NCBI GenBank assembly: GCA_028704435.1
Contig: JAQWFL010000003.1
Location: 1-64,000, forward strand
DNA length: 64,000 nt
Source: Anaerostipes sp.
GTDB lineage: Bacteria; Bacillota; Clostridia; Lachnospirales; Lachnospiraceae
Direction: 5' to 3'
Shown here: positions 46,930 through 56,770 of the stretch, one piece after another
Numbering within the stretch: the first letter of the stretch is position 1
Layout: every line of letters begins with the position of its first letter
Translations under genes and position numbers: made by a program
Notes under the pieces: generated by a model
Seen by the model: only the letters and a program-made list of their open reading frames with translations
Told to the model about the DNA's origin: nothing
Databases searched by the model: none

Positions 46930-48381
46930 TTACATAGACCCTTCTTGTTTCAAAACTGATAACACCGTTTTGAGCAATATACGTAGATCCAGCCCCATGC
47001 TCCACTCAGCTATGTATTTGGTATCCAGCTTCACAACTTCTTCAAAATCTGTGATTTCACTACGCCCACTAATCTGCCATAATCCAGTGATACCAGGTCT
47101 AATAGCTAATCTTGCACGATGATGTAAATCATACGCTGACCATTCATCAAGTGTTGGTGGTCTTGTGCCTATCAAGGACATATCGCCCTTCAACACATTG
47201 AAAAACTGCGGAAACTCATCTAAAGAAGTTCTTCTTATAAAATCTCCAATTCCTGTTTTCCTATCACCGTTTGGCAATATTTTATTACCTATTACTCTCG
47301 TATCAAATTCAACTTTAAACATCATACCATTTTTGACACGATTTTCTTTCATCAAATCTTTTTTTCGTTCTTCTGCATCCATATACATACTTCGGAACTT
47401 GTACATTTTAAATTTTTTACCGTTTCTACCAACTCGTACTTGAGAGAAGAAGATAGGCCCAGGAGAATTGGTATATATTGCTGGCGCAACAAACAAAAAT
47501 ACGATACCAGTAAAGATACATCCAACCAAACCACCTAGTATATCTAGTAGTCTCTTCGCCACTACTTGTTTAACTGTCGCATAATTCATACTTGCAGTGA
47601 GCACCGTATATCCACCAACTTTTTCTACAAACTGCTTACTACCAAGTGTTTCTGATACTTTAGCCAAGTTCAAATGAATAGTGACACCAGTCTCCATAAA
47701 TTGATCAATCAACTCCTGCGGATACGGATGTTCAGAGTCTACATTTATAAATACTTCGTCAACCCATTCTCTGCACACATAGTTAGCTGCTGTATCCGAA
47801 TTAGCTACAACTCTTATTCCATCAATCATTTTGCCTTGCATATTCTTGTCAATAATGACAAGCCCTGCAATATTAAAAAATTCAAAATTTCGTTTTCTAA
47901 TTCTTTCAACAACGTCCGATGCAATATTCTCCGTAGTCACAATCAAAAGCGATCTGTTCCCTCCGGCAATCATTTTCTTCTGAATCAACTTCTTCCATAT
48001 AATCCTTACTGCATATGTAAGAACCGCATATACAACTCCCATTAAATATAACGCAGTTCTGGAATACTTATCGCCTTCCTGTACCGTAAACAAATATAAT
48101 ACAGAGAGCAATTCTACTACTACGACATGCTTTATGGTTGCAGAGAATTCTTGGTAATACCCTCTCTTCAAAACATTTTTTAATGTTTCAAAAAAGAACA
48201 GCACAACCACATCTGCCAACTCAACAAAAATCGCCATATTTCTATACATTGGGATAATATAAGGATTTGTCATCCCATGTCTCATTACATAGGATAAAAG
48301 AAATGCGACTTGAACACATATCAAGTCTAAAATAATAAAATCGTAATGCTTAAACCAACCGTTTGAGCTTTTTCTATACAT
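46930..48381 (-). CDS. Priming undecaprenyl-phosphate sugar phosphotransferase (intact copy)
   Basis: 483 residues. Five N-terminal membrane segments (residues 10-140) and a CoA-binding-like region precede the catalytic domain (residues 270-480). Motifs include [59 protein letters not shown] and KPGITG-like RPGITGLWQISGRS. It loads the first sugar phosphate onto undecaprenyl phosphate. The ATG at 48381 is preceded 9 bases upstream by a 13-base G run instead of a normal SD, so translation may vary with run length. Confidence 0.94.
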   Translation of the reverse strand: MYRKSSNGWFKHYDFIILDLICVQVAFLLSYVMRHGMTNPYIIPMYRNMAIFVELADVVVLFFFETLKNVLKRGYYQEFSATIKHVVVVELLSVLYLFTVQEGDKYSRTALYLMGVVYAVLTYAVRIIWKKLIQKKMIAGGNRSLLIVTTENIASDVVERIRKRNFEFFNIAGLVIIDKNMQGKMIDGIRVVANSDTAANYVCREWVDEVFINVDSEHPYPQELIDQFMETGVTIHLNLAKVSETLGSKQFVEKVGGYTVLTASMNYATVKQVVAKRLLDILGGLVGCIFTGIVFLFVAPAIYTNSPGPIFFSQVRVGRNGKKFKMYKFRSMYMDAEERKKDLMKENRVKNGMMFKVEFDTRVIGNKILPNGDRKTGIGDFIRRTSLDEFPQFFNVLKGDMSLIGTRPPTLDEWSAYDLHHRARLAIRPGITGLWQISGRSEITDFEEVVKLDTKYIAEWSMGLDLRILLKTVLSVLKQEGSM

Positions 48382-48390
48382 ATCTCTCTA

Positions 48391-48403
48391 CCCCCCCCCC
48401 CCC
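48391..48403. repeat. Homopolymer of 13 C (G on the coding strand) at the ribosome-binding position
   Basis: Thirteen consecutive C on the plus strand. In the minus-strand transcript this is a G run ending 9 bases before the ATG of the priming transferase, exactly where an SD should lie. Such runs slip during replication, and a change in length would alter SD strength or spacing without touching the reading frame. Confidence 0.85.
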
Positions 48404-48484
48404 GAAAAATTCAGCGGGTTTCTTTAGTTTCCCTTTTTCTCTCTTCCATTAGTTACAATAATCTATCTAATCATGTTTTCCATG

Positions 48485-48514
48485 TTTATATTCATCTTTA
48501 TTTAGACATGTCAA
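48485..48514 (-). promoter_or_regulatory. Probable promoter for the sugar-assembly genes
   Basis: On the minus strand TTGACA (48514-48509) is followed after 18 bases by TATAAA (48490-48485). It lies about 100 bases before the ATG of the intact priming transferase, between it and the truncated copy. A hairpin (AGCCC..CAAGTT / AACTTG..GGGCT, 48516-48546) sits just upstream and may be an operator or a weak terminator. Confidence 0.5.
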
Positions 48515-48677
48515 CAGCCCACAAGTTTGCAAGAACTTGTAGGGCTGAGACTAATCCTCCTTTTTCGATTCTACTCATTAAGATTGGGTCAAAATTGAGC
48601 ATCCAAGAAGCCACACCTCTTTTCAAGCATCATTCTATTTGACGAACTATATCATTAATGAGAAATCAAAAAAGTTC

Positions 48678-49922
48678 TCAGCCAATAGGACAAACGCTTG
48701 AAAACACTGGGTTTTTCTTGGTTGTACCTATTATATAGCAGTTCCCTACAAGGCTCATATCACCTTTTAGAACATTCCAAAACTGTGGAAGTTCATCAAT
48801 ACTGGTCTTACGAATGAATTTTCCTACCTTTGTGATACGTGGATCATCATCCATCTTAAACATAAGTCCATTCATCTCATTTTGTTCCATAAGTTCTTTT
48901 TTTCGCTCTTCTGCATCTATGTACATGGAACGAAATTTATAGATTTTAAACTGACGGCCATTTCTTCCAACTCGAACTTGAGAAAAGAAGATTGGTCCTT
49001 CAGACTCTAACTTAAGTAATGGTGCAACAATTATCGTTGCAATTCCAGTTAACGCTAATCCTACCGCAGCACCACAGATATCTAAGATACGTTTTAGGAT
49101 AATCATATGTAATGGTGTTGCTTTTGGTGCAAAACATACGGTGTAATAATTTCCAATTTGGGAAATCTGCTGTCCCTTTCGAAGATCCAAATCAAATACA
49201 TGTAGATTCAAATGTACGGCAATTCCCATTTCTTCAAAGTCTTCAACCATAGATTCCACTAGATATTTCTTCAAATATGGCAAATGAATAAATACTTCAT
49301 CTACAGTTCCTTTTAATGCATAGTCAATCATATGTTCAAAATCTGCAACCACCGGTATGCCTTTGATCTCACGACCTCTCATGTCTTCATCTACAATAAT
49401 CAAGCCTTCAATATGAAATTCCCAGCCTTGATTCTTCAACACATCTTCAATAACCCGCGGTGCTCTCTTTTTGGTTGTAATGATTACCAATTGGTTATAC
49501 TCATCTCGAAATCTTCGTACTTTTTGTACATATCTTACATAGATTCTATGACTAATGACCATCCATATAAAACTAAAGAATACAACGCCTAGATAGATAA
49601 ACCTAGAATAATCATCGGCATCTCCTGTAATATAAGCGAAAGTTGCCACAATAAATGCTAGAAGTATGTTGGTTTTGATATCCTTCATCACCTCTTCTTT
49701 CAAGCTTCTCTGGAAGATTCCACCATTTGGATTGAGTAAAAGGTAAATGATAAACATAGAAAACAACGCAACAACAATACGCACTCTCGTCATTTGATCA
49801 AACGCTTGTCCAACATCTCCCCAAAATCGAAGCATGGACAATAAACCAAAGCCAATTACCAGTCCAATGGTATCAAATATGTATATATTCAAATTATCCT
49901 TTTGTGATTGTTTTGCCCTCAT
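48678..49922 (-). pseudogene. Priming sugar phosphotransferase, C-terminally truncated
   Basis: 414 residues remain. It matches the intact paralogue downstream ([40 protein letters not shown]) but diverges at 48744. There the expected GTRPPT motif and last 80 residues are replaced by [21 protein letters not shown] and a stop. The lost part contains essential motifs of the catalytic domain, so it is probably inactive as a transferase. It may be the ancestral priming gene of the locus displaced when a new sugar cluster was acquired. Confidence 0.85.
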
Positions 49923-49951
49923 CTATATCCTTTCTCTTTTGTATTCCTACG

Positions 49952-50893
49952 CTATTTTGCAAAATGAATTCCAGTTACACTGGAGCCAGTTACCTTCATT
50001 CCATATGTATCATAATATACATATGCATTAAACTTCTCTCCCGTCGATATCAATGTGATGTAAAAATGGGTATCTGCCACTTTCTCCACCCTAATCCCGC
50101 CTTTGGTTTTGCTTCCTTTTGGTGCTGTCTTTAAGCTGTTAAAACTTGCTTTGATATCTTCCATATCGTAGCTATAAACGGCACCTCGATTGTCTACAAA
50201 GATGATGCGAACTGAATTGTTTAATGCTACCGTATCAAGAGTAAAATCAAGTTCCTTGGTAGTTTGGGTTTTGAAACCCACACCAACTAATGCCGGATAT
50301 GTGGTTGCTGGAGCAACTGTGACATAAATACTTGTTGATTTCACGGTGCCACTTTTGCTGCTACTTGATACTTTAATGATGGTATCGCCTTTTGCTTTGG
50401 CTGTAATAAGCCCAGTCGAAGATACCGTTGCCACTTTTGTATTACAACTTCTATAGGTTAATTTTGAACTTACTACATACTTACTTCCTGGTTTTACGTA
50501 TGCCTTAATTTGTGATTTTGCACCAAGTTTAGACAATGTAATCCATGGTTCTGATGATAAAGCTACTGCTGTGACTGGCTTTTTTATATAAACCTTAATT
50601 TTCTTAGATTTAAGACCTTTTCCCTTAATTGTAATTGTTGCACTGCCGTATTTTTTTCCTTTGATTGTACCTTTGGATGTCACCGTTGCAACTGACTTTT
50701 TGCTTGTTTTATATGTTAGTTTTACTTTCTTTCCTTTTGATTTTGCATAAATCTTAGATGTCTTTCCCGTTGGAATCTTTACCGTTGTACTTGAGGTCAC
50801 TTTAATGTATGGTTTTTTTGCCATAACTGGAGTTGCCATACACAGTATAAAGAATAATCCTAAGATTATCGATATTCTTTTCTTTTGTCTCAT
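49952..50893 (-). CDS. Secreted protein with bacterial Ig-like (BIG2) repeats
   Basis: About 313 residues from ATG at 50893 (MRQKKRISIILGLFFILCMA) with AAAGGA upstream. A signal peptide (residues 1-26) precedes two BIG2-like repeats (for example KSVATVTSKGTIKGKKYGSA and TKVATVSSTGLITAKAKGDT) and an unknown C-terminal domain of 110 residues. No sorting motif or membrane anchor is seen, so it is presumably secreted or wall-associated by charge. Basic composition (many Lys). Its place within the polysaccharide operon suggests it binds or displays the polymer. Confidence 0.85.
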   Translation of the reverse strand: MRQKKRISIILGLFFILCMATPVMAKKPYIKVTSSTTVKIPTGKTSKIYAKSKGKKVKLTYKTSKKSVATVTSKGTIKGKKYGSATITIKGKGLKSKKIKVYIKKPVTAVALSSEPWITLSKLGAKSQIKAYVKPGSKYVVSSKLTYRSCNTKVATVSSTGLITAKAKGDTIIKVSSSSKSGTVKSTSIYVTVAPATTYPALVGVGFKTQTTKELDFTLDTVALNNSVRIIFVDNRGAVYSYDMEDIKASFNSLKTAPKGSKTKGGIRVEKVADTHFYITLISTGEKFNAYVYYDTYGMKVTGSSVTGIHFAK

Positions 50894-51006
50894 ATCAGAT
50901 TCCTTTCTCATTTTATGAATCATTACAAGGACGCATGCCTTCCCAAAGAGAAGTCTTATAGGAAGGTAGCTCCTTATAATAAACTCATATTTGTTTTACA
51001 ATATCA

Positions 51007-52926
51007 TTATTTGTCAGCTAAGTATTCCACTGATACATCCGTTGCTTTGTCTGCCTTTACAGCGATTGTATAGTTGTCAGCATCCTTTGTTACTTTTAAT
51101 ATTGTTTCTCCAGACTTCTTAACTGTTACATAAGTGTCTTTCTTTGCTTCTACCGTATATGTCTTTCCAGTTAATGTTGCTGTATCACCATTTGCAACGA
51201 TGGTTGCATTGTATGTGTGATTTTTCTTTGTATCCACAGCTGTAACTGTATATTCTGTGTCCGACTTCTTATTCATAGTCACAGTGTAAACACCGTCTCT
51301 TGTTGTCGTTCCTGACACTACAATTGATTTTGTATTTGCATCTAAAGTATTGATTGTAACAATTCCACTTTCGTCTACTGGAAGTGCCGTTCCTTCATTG
51401 GTCCAATCTTCATATGCTACTTTTGGATTTGCAAAATAGTTAATAATCTTATCAACATATGTTTTCTTCACTGAGGATTTGTGATTACCCTTTGTAATGC
51501 GATAGATATCAGAGTTAGCCCCAACTGTAAATGTTGTCATTCCCTCTGAAGTTACTCCAGTTGCTTTTACATATGATTTTGTTGCTGGAATGGTTGTCTT
51601 ATCATTATCTGCATCTGAGGCTGTTGTTACATCAGCTGTTGCTGGAACTTGGATACCAGATGTTAATTGACCACCAGTTACTGCTGTGTCTGGTACAACA
51701 ACTTTTGATACTTCACCACTACCTGTAATGGTTGTATTTGTTGTTCCGTCTTGGATCTTAACCTGTCCTACGCTACCTGTTGAAGACACATTAATCGTTG
51801 GTTTCTTGGCAGTATCTGCTGTTGGTGTATCCACATCTACTTTCCAAGCATTCCCTGAAATTGTAACATTAGCACCAGCATCTGTGACATTTAATTTTGC
51901 TACATCTGCTGCAACTTTTACACTCTCTGTTGTTGCGATTTCAAGTGCAAATGGCATGTCTGTTGAAACAATTTGTGCCACAACTAATTGTGCTTCTGCT
52001 TTGATTTTTCTTAAATCTGCAGATGAGCTTGTAATTACAATTGACATTGGATTCTTGTTGTTAATTGTATTTACAACAGCTTTTGCTCCTAATTGAAGAA
52101 CTGGATGTGTTTCATCTACAGCTACTGTTTTAGCTGATGATGTTGCTACATTGGTAATCGTTGAATCTGTTGCTACAACTGTGTAAGCTTGATTGTTCAA
52201 CGTTAATGTTGTTAATTTACACTTGTTAAGCGTTACTGTTGCTCCAGCCGGTGCGGCGATTGTAAGTGCCCCGCTTAAGTTACTGTATGTTCCAGCTTTT
52301 GTAATCTTATTTACAGTTACCGTATAAGTAGCACTCTTTGAATTGTAAAGACCCTTTTTCGTCACTGTAATCTTAGCAACTCCAGGATTCTTGGCTGTCA
52401 TTTTTCCTTTGCTATCCACTGATACAACATTGGAATTGCTGCTCTTATAAGCTGTTGATGTAACAGAAACCTTCCAAGAATATGCTTTCACAGGAACATA
52501 TTTTGTATCTCCTTGTGCCATAGTTGTACTAGCTGCACCATTGAATGATACTGATGAAATTGCCTCTCTTACTACGATCTTAGTTGTTGCTTTTTTCTTC
52601 TTGTTTGATTTTGAAGTTGCTGTAATCGTTACAGTACCTGCCGCTTTTGCTGTCACATATCCACTAGAAGATACAGTAGCAACTCTTTTACTTGATGTTT
52701 TATAAGTTACTTTCTTTGTGTTTACCTTCTTTGGTGTGTAAACAATTTGATTGGAAAGTTTAAGCTTCTTTCCCTTTTGTAAGTTGTAAGAACTCTTCTT
52801 AAACTTAATGCGCTTAACCTTTGATGCAGCTTGGACATCTGTTGCAGTTGTTCCAACAACCGTGGCAGCCCCAAGTGCAAGTGCCATCGTCAATACAACA
52901 GCAATTTTCTTGATACCTTTCTTCAT
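51007..52926 (-). CDS. Large secreted protein with Ig-like (BIG2) repeats
   Basis: 639 residues. A signal peptide is at residues 1-33 (ending DVQAAS). Two BIG2 domains follow (residues 38-120, SKRVATVSSSGYVTAKAAGT; and residues 122-208, KGKMTAKNPGVAKITVT), then a long Thr/Val/Ala-rich beta region with helix-like repeats. The C-terminus has another beta domain ending VSVEYLADK, with no LPxTG motif. It lies 32 bases after cpsD and shares repeat type with the smaller neighbour, so the two are likely partners. Function unknown. Confidence 0.85.
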   Translation of the reverse strand: MKKGIKKIAVVLTMALALGAATVVGTTATDVQAASKVKRIKFKKSSYNLQKGKKLKLSNQIVYTPKKVNTKKVTYKTSSKRVATVSSSGYVTAKAAGTVTITATSKSNKKKKATTKIVVREAISSVSFNGAASTTMAQGDTKYVPVKAYSWKVSVTSTAYKSSNSNVVSVDSKGKMTAKNPGVAKITVTKKGLYNSKSATYTVTVNKITKAGTYSNLSGALTIAAPAGATVTLNKCKLTTLTLNNQAYTVVATDSTITNVATSSAKTVAVDETHPVLQLGAKAVVNTINNKNPMSIVITSSSADLRKIKAEAQLVVAQIVSTDMPFALEIATTESVKVAADVAKLNVTDAGANVTISGNAWKVDVDTPTADTAKKPTINVSSTGSVGQVKIQDGTTNTTITGSGEVSKVVVPDTAVTGGQLTSGIQVPATADVTTASDADNDKTTIPATKSYVKATGVTSEGMTTFTVGANSDIYRITKGNHKSSVKKTYVDKIINYFANPKVAYEDWTNEGTALPVDESGIVTINTLDANTKSIVVSGTTTRDGVYTVTMNKKSDTEYTVTAVDTKKNHTYNATIVANGDTATLTGKTYTVEAKKDTYVTVKKSGETILKVTKDADNYTIAVKADKATDVSVEYLADK

Positions 52927-52958
52927 GTTGACCCTCCTTCATGCATGCTCACTAGCTC

Positions 52959-53648
52959 TTAGTACTGTCCATACTCTTTATAATACCCTTTATAATACCC
53001 TGAGTAATAAGAACTATCAGTTTCATCTATTTTATTTAAAACAGCGCCGAGAATATTGATATTACTTCTCTTTAACTGTTTGATTAGATTTTGTACCATG
53101 CTTCTTCGTATGGCACCTTGTTCAATCACCACAACTGCTCCATCTGCATATTTACCAATGATTGCCGCATCAATGACTGCGCCAAGTGGCGGTGCATCAA
53201 CAATCACGTAGTCATAACTTTCTCTTACTGTTTGAATCAGTTTTTGAAACTCCTTTGAATCGAGCAACTCCGTTGGATTGGGAGCCACCGGTCCTGCAAG
53301 AATCATGTCCATATTGTCATAATTTGTGGTATAAAGCACCTCATCCATGGTCGCTTGTCCAGATAGGTAATGAGTCAATGCTTTATCCACACCTTCGATT
53401 TGATTTTTACCAACCATCAACGATTTTCGAATATCGCAATCAAGAAATAGTGTCTTCTTTCCATTTTCTGCAAGAGCACGGCATAAGCGTAACGCAACTT
53501 TACTTTTTCCTTCATTGGGTACACTACTTGTAATCAAGATTACCTTATTTTGATCTCCGCAAAATGCCAAGTTTGTCTTAAGAGAATTGAACGCTTCTTT
53601 CATGGTGTAATCATCGTCTAATTGTCGTTGAATTGTAAGTTGTTTCAT
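52959..53648 (-). CDS. cpsD: Bacterial tyrosine kinase of the polysaccharide locus
   Basis: 229 residues. Walker A SVPNEGKSK (residues 42-50), Walker A' LFLDCDIRKS (68-76) and Walker B YVIVDAPPLG (near 145) define the BY-kinase. The C-terminus is a tyrosine cluster (YYSGYYKGYYKEYGQY) that is autophosphorylated. It works with the membrane protein CpsC to control chain length and export. It overlaps cpsC by 4 bases. Confidence 0.95.
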   Translation of the reverse strand: MKQLTIQRQLDDDYTMKEAFNSLKTNLAFCGDQNKVILITSSVPNEGKSKVALRLCRALAENGKKTLFLDCDIRKSLMVGKNQIEGVDKALTHYLSGQATMDEVLYTTNYDNMDMILAGPVAPNPTELLDSKEFQKLIQTVRESYDYVIVDAPPLGAVIDAAIIGKYADGAVVVIEQGAIRRSMVQNLIKQLKRSNINILGAVLNKIDETDSSYYSGYYKGYYKEYGQY

Positions 53649-54376
53649 CGTTTTCTCGCCTTCTTTCTCTTATGATTTCCCTCTTTTTGCTCATCCTTAT
53701 CAAGAGGAACAGACGCTAAAGTATTCAAGCCTAAGTATTTCTCTATATCATCCTCTGTTCGAATCGTATCATTCATGAAATGAAGTACTAAGATAATAAA
53801 CATGGCAAGGAATAGACCCAACACACCACCAATTGCTACATTCTTCTTTAAGCTTGGACTATCTGGAAGTTTTGGCAAGTATGCATCTTCTAAAATAGTT
53901 GGTGCATCCGTATCCATCTTCTTTGCAACTCTTGTTGCTGTTACTTTGGCTAAATCCTGTGTCATGCTTTGTGCAAGCTTAGGATTCGAATCACTGACTG
54001 TCAATGTCAATATTCGAGTATCCGTTGGATTGGCCACTGTCACCTTGGCTAGCATCTCTTCATAGGTATAACTAAGCTTCAAGTCTTGAATTACTTGATT
54101 TAATACGGGTCTTGTGGTTACAAGTACCATATAATCTTGTGTTAATTGTGTTCCTAATTGTAGGTCGGTTAATTGTGTCAGTGAAGTACTCTTTGATAGC
54201 ACATATAACTGTGCTGTTGACGAGTAACTTGGCGTCATGGCAAACTTTGTAATGACACCGGCTCCCCCCGCAAATACTATCACTGCAAGAATCATCGCAA
54301 GAACATTCTTTTTTAACACAAAGAACAATTCTCGTAAATCAATCTCAATTTCATCGTTGTTATTGTTGTCGTACAT
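53645..54376 (-). CDS. cpsC: Chain-length regulator CpsC (Wzz-like)
   Basis: About 243 residues from ATG at 54376 (MYDNNNNDEIEIDLRELFFV), preferred for its GGAGAAAG site; an upstream in-frame ATG lacks one. Two membrane segments flank an extracytoplasmic domain (residues 25-47 and about 180-202), with the Pro-rich LPDSPSLKKN motif before the second. It is the kinase activator and co-polymerase partner of CpsD. Confidence 0.93.
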   Translation of the reverse strand: MYDNNNNDEIEIDLRELFFVLKKNVLAMILAVIVFAGGAGVITKFAMTPSYSSTAQLYVLSKSTSLTQLTDLQLGTQLTQDYMVLVTTRPVLNQVIQDLKLSYTYEEMLAKVTVANPTDTRILTLTVSDSNPKLAQSMTQDLAKVTATRVAKKMDTDAPTILEDAYLPKLPDSPSLKKNVAIGGVLGLFLAMFIILVLHFMNDTIRTEDDIEKYLGLNTLASVPLDKDEQKEGNHKRKKARKR

Positions 54377-54389
54377 CTGCTTTCTCCAA

Positions 54390-55118
54390 TCATATATATT
54401 GTCCATCTAGCACCATTCTCGGATGCTCATATAAAACCTTTAACAACCATTTATTATTGCATTTGTTTTTCAAAAAATCAATCTGCTGCTTCGTCATAGG
54501 TTCTCGCCAGTTCGTTTGATGGCAATCACTGGCTATAAAATGAATCTTTTGTTCATTGAGCAGCTTTCTACAATATGCCGCTTCCCGATTAAACATTCCC
54601 CCTACCAAGCAATTTGCATTCATCTGCAAATAAGCTCCTAAATCTAAAATCTGTTCCAATTCTTCTCTTTTTTTAAAAATCGCTCCATATCGTTCTACAT
54701 GTGCAATAATAGGTCGATATCCTGCATATTGCAGACTTTGAATCGCTCTTAAAATCCTTGAAAAAGAATCTCCCACCCCAAATTCAATCAAAACATACTT
54801 GGTATCATTGATGGATAACGCTTCTCCTGATTTTAATTTTTCAACGATATTCTCTCTATAATAAAGTTCTTGTCCAAGATAAAGAGAAATATTCTTGTCA
54901 ACTCTCTCTCTTGCAATTGCCTCAAGTTCTTTGGTTCGTTGTCTAAGCAATGTGTTCTCAACATTCTCATTGCCTCTCGGTCCAAAATGTGGTGTCAACA
55001 CAATGGTATCAATCCCCGCATCATATGACATACGAATTAAATCCAACGACATCTCCAAGTCTTTTGAACCATCATCAACATCGTACATCATATGTGTATG
55101 AATATCCACAACTCCCAT
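54390..55118 (-). CDS. cpsB: PHP-family tyrosine phosphatase CpsB
   Basis: About 242 residues from ATG at 55118 (MGVVDIHTHMMYDVDDGSKD), chosen because GGAGG lies 6 bases upstream. The metal sites of the PHP fold are visible: DIHTHMMYDVDDG, LTPHFGPRG, QELYYRENIV, IAHVERYGA and ASDCHQTNWR. It removes phosphate from the CpsD tyrosine cluster, completing the switch. This is the first gene of the operon; 240 bases upstream separate it from the MATE gene. Confidence 0.94.
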   Translation of the reverse strand: MGVVDIHTHMMYDVDDGSKDLEMSLDLIRMSYDAGIDTIVLTPHFGPRGNENVENTLLRQRTKELEAIARERVDKNISLYLGQELYYRENIVEKLKSGEALSINDTKYVLIEFGVGDSFSRILRAIQSLQYAGYRPIIAHVERYGAIFKKREELEQILDLGAYLQMNANCLVGGMFNREAAYCRKLLNEQKIHFIASDCHQTNWREPMTKQQIDFLKNKCNNKWLLKVLYEHPRMVLDGQYI

Positions 55119-55358
55119 TCTGTCCTCCTTCTCCGGGCCATAAAAAAATACATATATCATCTAAATTGACAATCTATGCATCTGAAATACCCATGTATTA
55201 ATTACAATATACCTAAGTTTTCGTAGCCCCTTGTCAATTCAATCCCATTAAACTCATACTTTGCGCTTTATTATAACATTTTTCGAGCATAAAATCCATA
55301 ATTTTATATGGTTATTTATGTCGCCCCCAGTTTTACCACTATTTCACATTGTTTTCCC

Positions 55359-56693
55359 TTAGATTTTACCTAATGTTTTGTTAGCTTTTTTTGCAAACCA
55401 TACGGAGCATGCCGTTCCAAAAATCCATCCAATTGGCCATGCACTCCAAATTCCCACATATCCAAACGGTGCAGCTAGTGCAAAAGATAAGATAACTCGA
55501 AGAATTAAATCAACAAATGTGGACGCCATAAATCCTTTCATTTCTCCCATTCCTCGAAGGAATCCATCGGTAACAAACTTAATTGATATCATAAAATAAA
55601 ACGGTGCCACAATTAACAAAAATTGTGTTCCTACTGCTTTTGTTGCCAATGCTTCAGCTCCATTTCCGCTTAAGAACATGCCCATCAATGGTTCTCTTGC
55701 AAAAATAGCGATCCCTGTAAATATAATTCCCAAACAAAGGCTAATCTTAAATCCACCTTTGATTCCTTCTCGAATTCGTTCTACTTTTCCCGCACCTCGA
55801 TTTTGCGCCGAGAAGCTTGAAACTGCATTACCAATGGTTTGAATTCCCGCGATAACAAACATTTGAATTTTAAATGCCGCCGAGAATCCTGCCACTACTA
55901 CAGATCCAAACATATTAATTCTGCCTTGTACAAATAGCTGGCCAACGGATACAAAGGATTGCTGCATGATACTAGGAATTGCAATATATGACATTTTACC
56001 TAACAACACAAGATTAAACTTGGAATATGGTTTGGTTTTTATTTTATGTACTTTTACAAATACCGTAATTACCGCAAGAACTGATGCCAATCCCTGTGCC
56101 ACAAAAGTTGCCCACGCAACTCCTGAAACTCCCATATGAAAGGTTGTAACAAAGACAATATCTAATACAATGTTTAATAAAGAGGAAAATATCAAGAAAA
56201 CAAGTGGCGTCACAGAATCGCCTAGAGCTGTAAAAATTGAATTTGCTGCATTATACAACATTAAAAATGCAATTCCCATAATATAGATTTTAAGATACAG
56301 TGCTGCATCTCCAAAAATATCTTTTGGCGTTGACAGCATATGCATCATCCAGTTACATCCTGCCAGCCCTGCCACCGTAAGTACCACGCTCATAATGACA
56401 CACGTAATAATCGCAGTGGAGATACAACTTTTAACTCTTTGATACTTTTTTGCACCGAAGTATCCTGATATTACTACATTAATTCCCATTCCTGTTCCAA
56501 TGGCAACTGCAATGAAAATAATTGTAATAGGCTGTGATGCACCAACTGCTCCCAATGCTCCTACTCCAATATATTTTCCCGCTATCACACTATCTACAAT
56601 ACTGTATACCTGTTGAAATATCATACTAAACAACATAGGCAAAGCAAATTGTATCAATGCTTTAAATGAATTTCCTGTGGTTAAATCTTTCAT
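55359..56693 (-). CDS. MATE-family efflux transporter
   Basis: 444 residues, about 12 membrane segments in two repeats. The family start FALPMLFSMIFQQVYSIVDS and the Asn/Gly-rich loops (GKYIGVGALGAVGASQPI, QGLASVLAVITVF) are typical. It exports cationic compounds using sodium or proton gradients. It appears unrelated to the flanking operons and lies just behind the rplA terminator. Confidence 0.93.
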   Translation of the reverse strand: MKDLTTGNSFKALIQFALPMLFSMIFQQVYSIVDSVIAGKYIGVGALGAVGASQPITIIFIAVAIGTGMGINVVISGYFGAKKYQRVKSCISTAIITCVIMSVVLTVAGLAGCNWMMHMLSTPKDIFGDAALYLKIYIMGIAFLMLYNAANSIFTALGDSVTPLVFLIFSSLLNIVLDIVFVTTFHMGVSGVAWATFVAQGLASVLAVITVFVKVHKIKTKPYSKFNLVLLGKMSYIAIPSIMQQSFVSVGQLFVQGRINMFGSVVVAGFSAAFKIQMFVIAGIQTIGNAVSSFSAQNRGAGKVERIREGIKGGFKISLCLGIIFTGIAIFAREPLMGMFLSGNGAEALATKAVGTQFLLIVAPFYFMISIKFVTDGFLRGMGEMKGFMASTFVDLILRVILSFALAAPFGYVGIWSAWPIGWIFGTACSVWFAKKANKTLGKI

Positions 56694-56725
56694 GTTTTCT
56701 CTCTTTCTAATATTTCAATATATTC

Positions 56726-56750
56726 AAAAAGACCTCTCAAATGAGAGGTC
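56726..56750 (-). terminator. Intrinsic terminator of the rpmG-rplA operon
   Basis: On the minus strand GACCTCTCATTTGAGAGGTC forms a compact stem with a 4-base loop, followed by TTTTT. It lies 20 bases after the rplA stop. Confidence 0.92.
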
Positions 56751-56770
56751 CTTTATCTTCGTGATCAATC

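Noticed and set aside
46808-47005. A 65-codon frame between the epimerase and priming transferase
   Set aside because: Overlaps the end of the priming transferase gene, no ribosome site, no family resemblance.
51531-52096. Plus-strand frames across the Ig-like protein gene
   Set aside because: They are shadows of a long, well-supported minus-strand gene with signal peptide and repeats; Leu/His and Val/Thr bias matches the mirror of its Thr/Val-rich code.
52959-53010. Short repeats near the cpsD stop (TTTATAATACCC) as a regulatory repeat
   Set aside because: They encode the tyrosine cluster (YYSGYYKGYY) of the kinase and are explained by the protein.
55119-55358. A confident promoter upstream of cpsB
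   Set aside because: A TTGACA is present near 55232-55237 but the nearest TATATT is 20 bases away; too weak to annotate.
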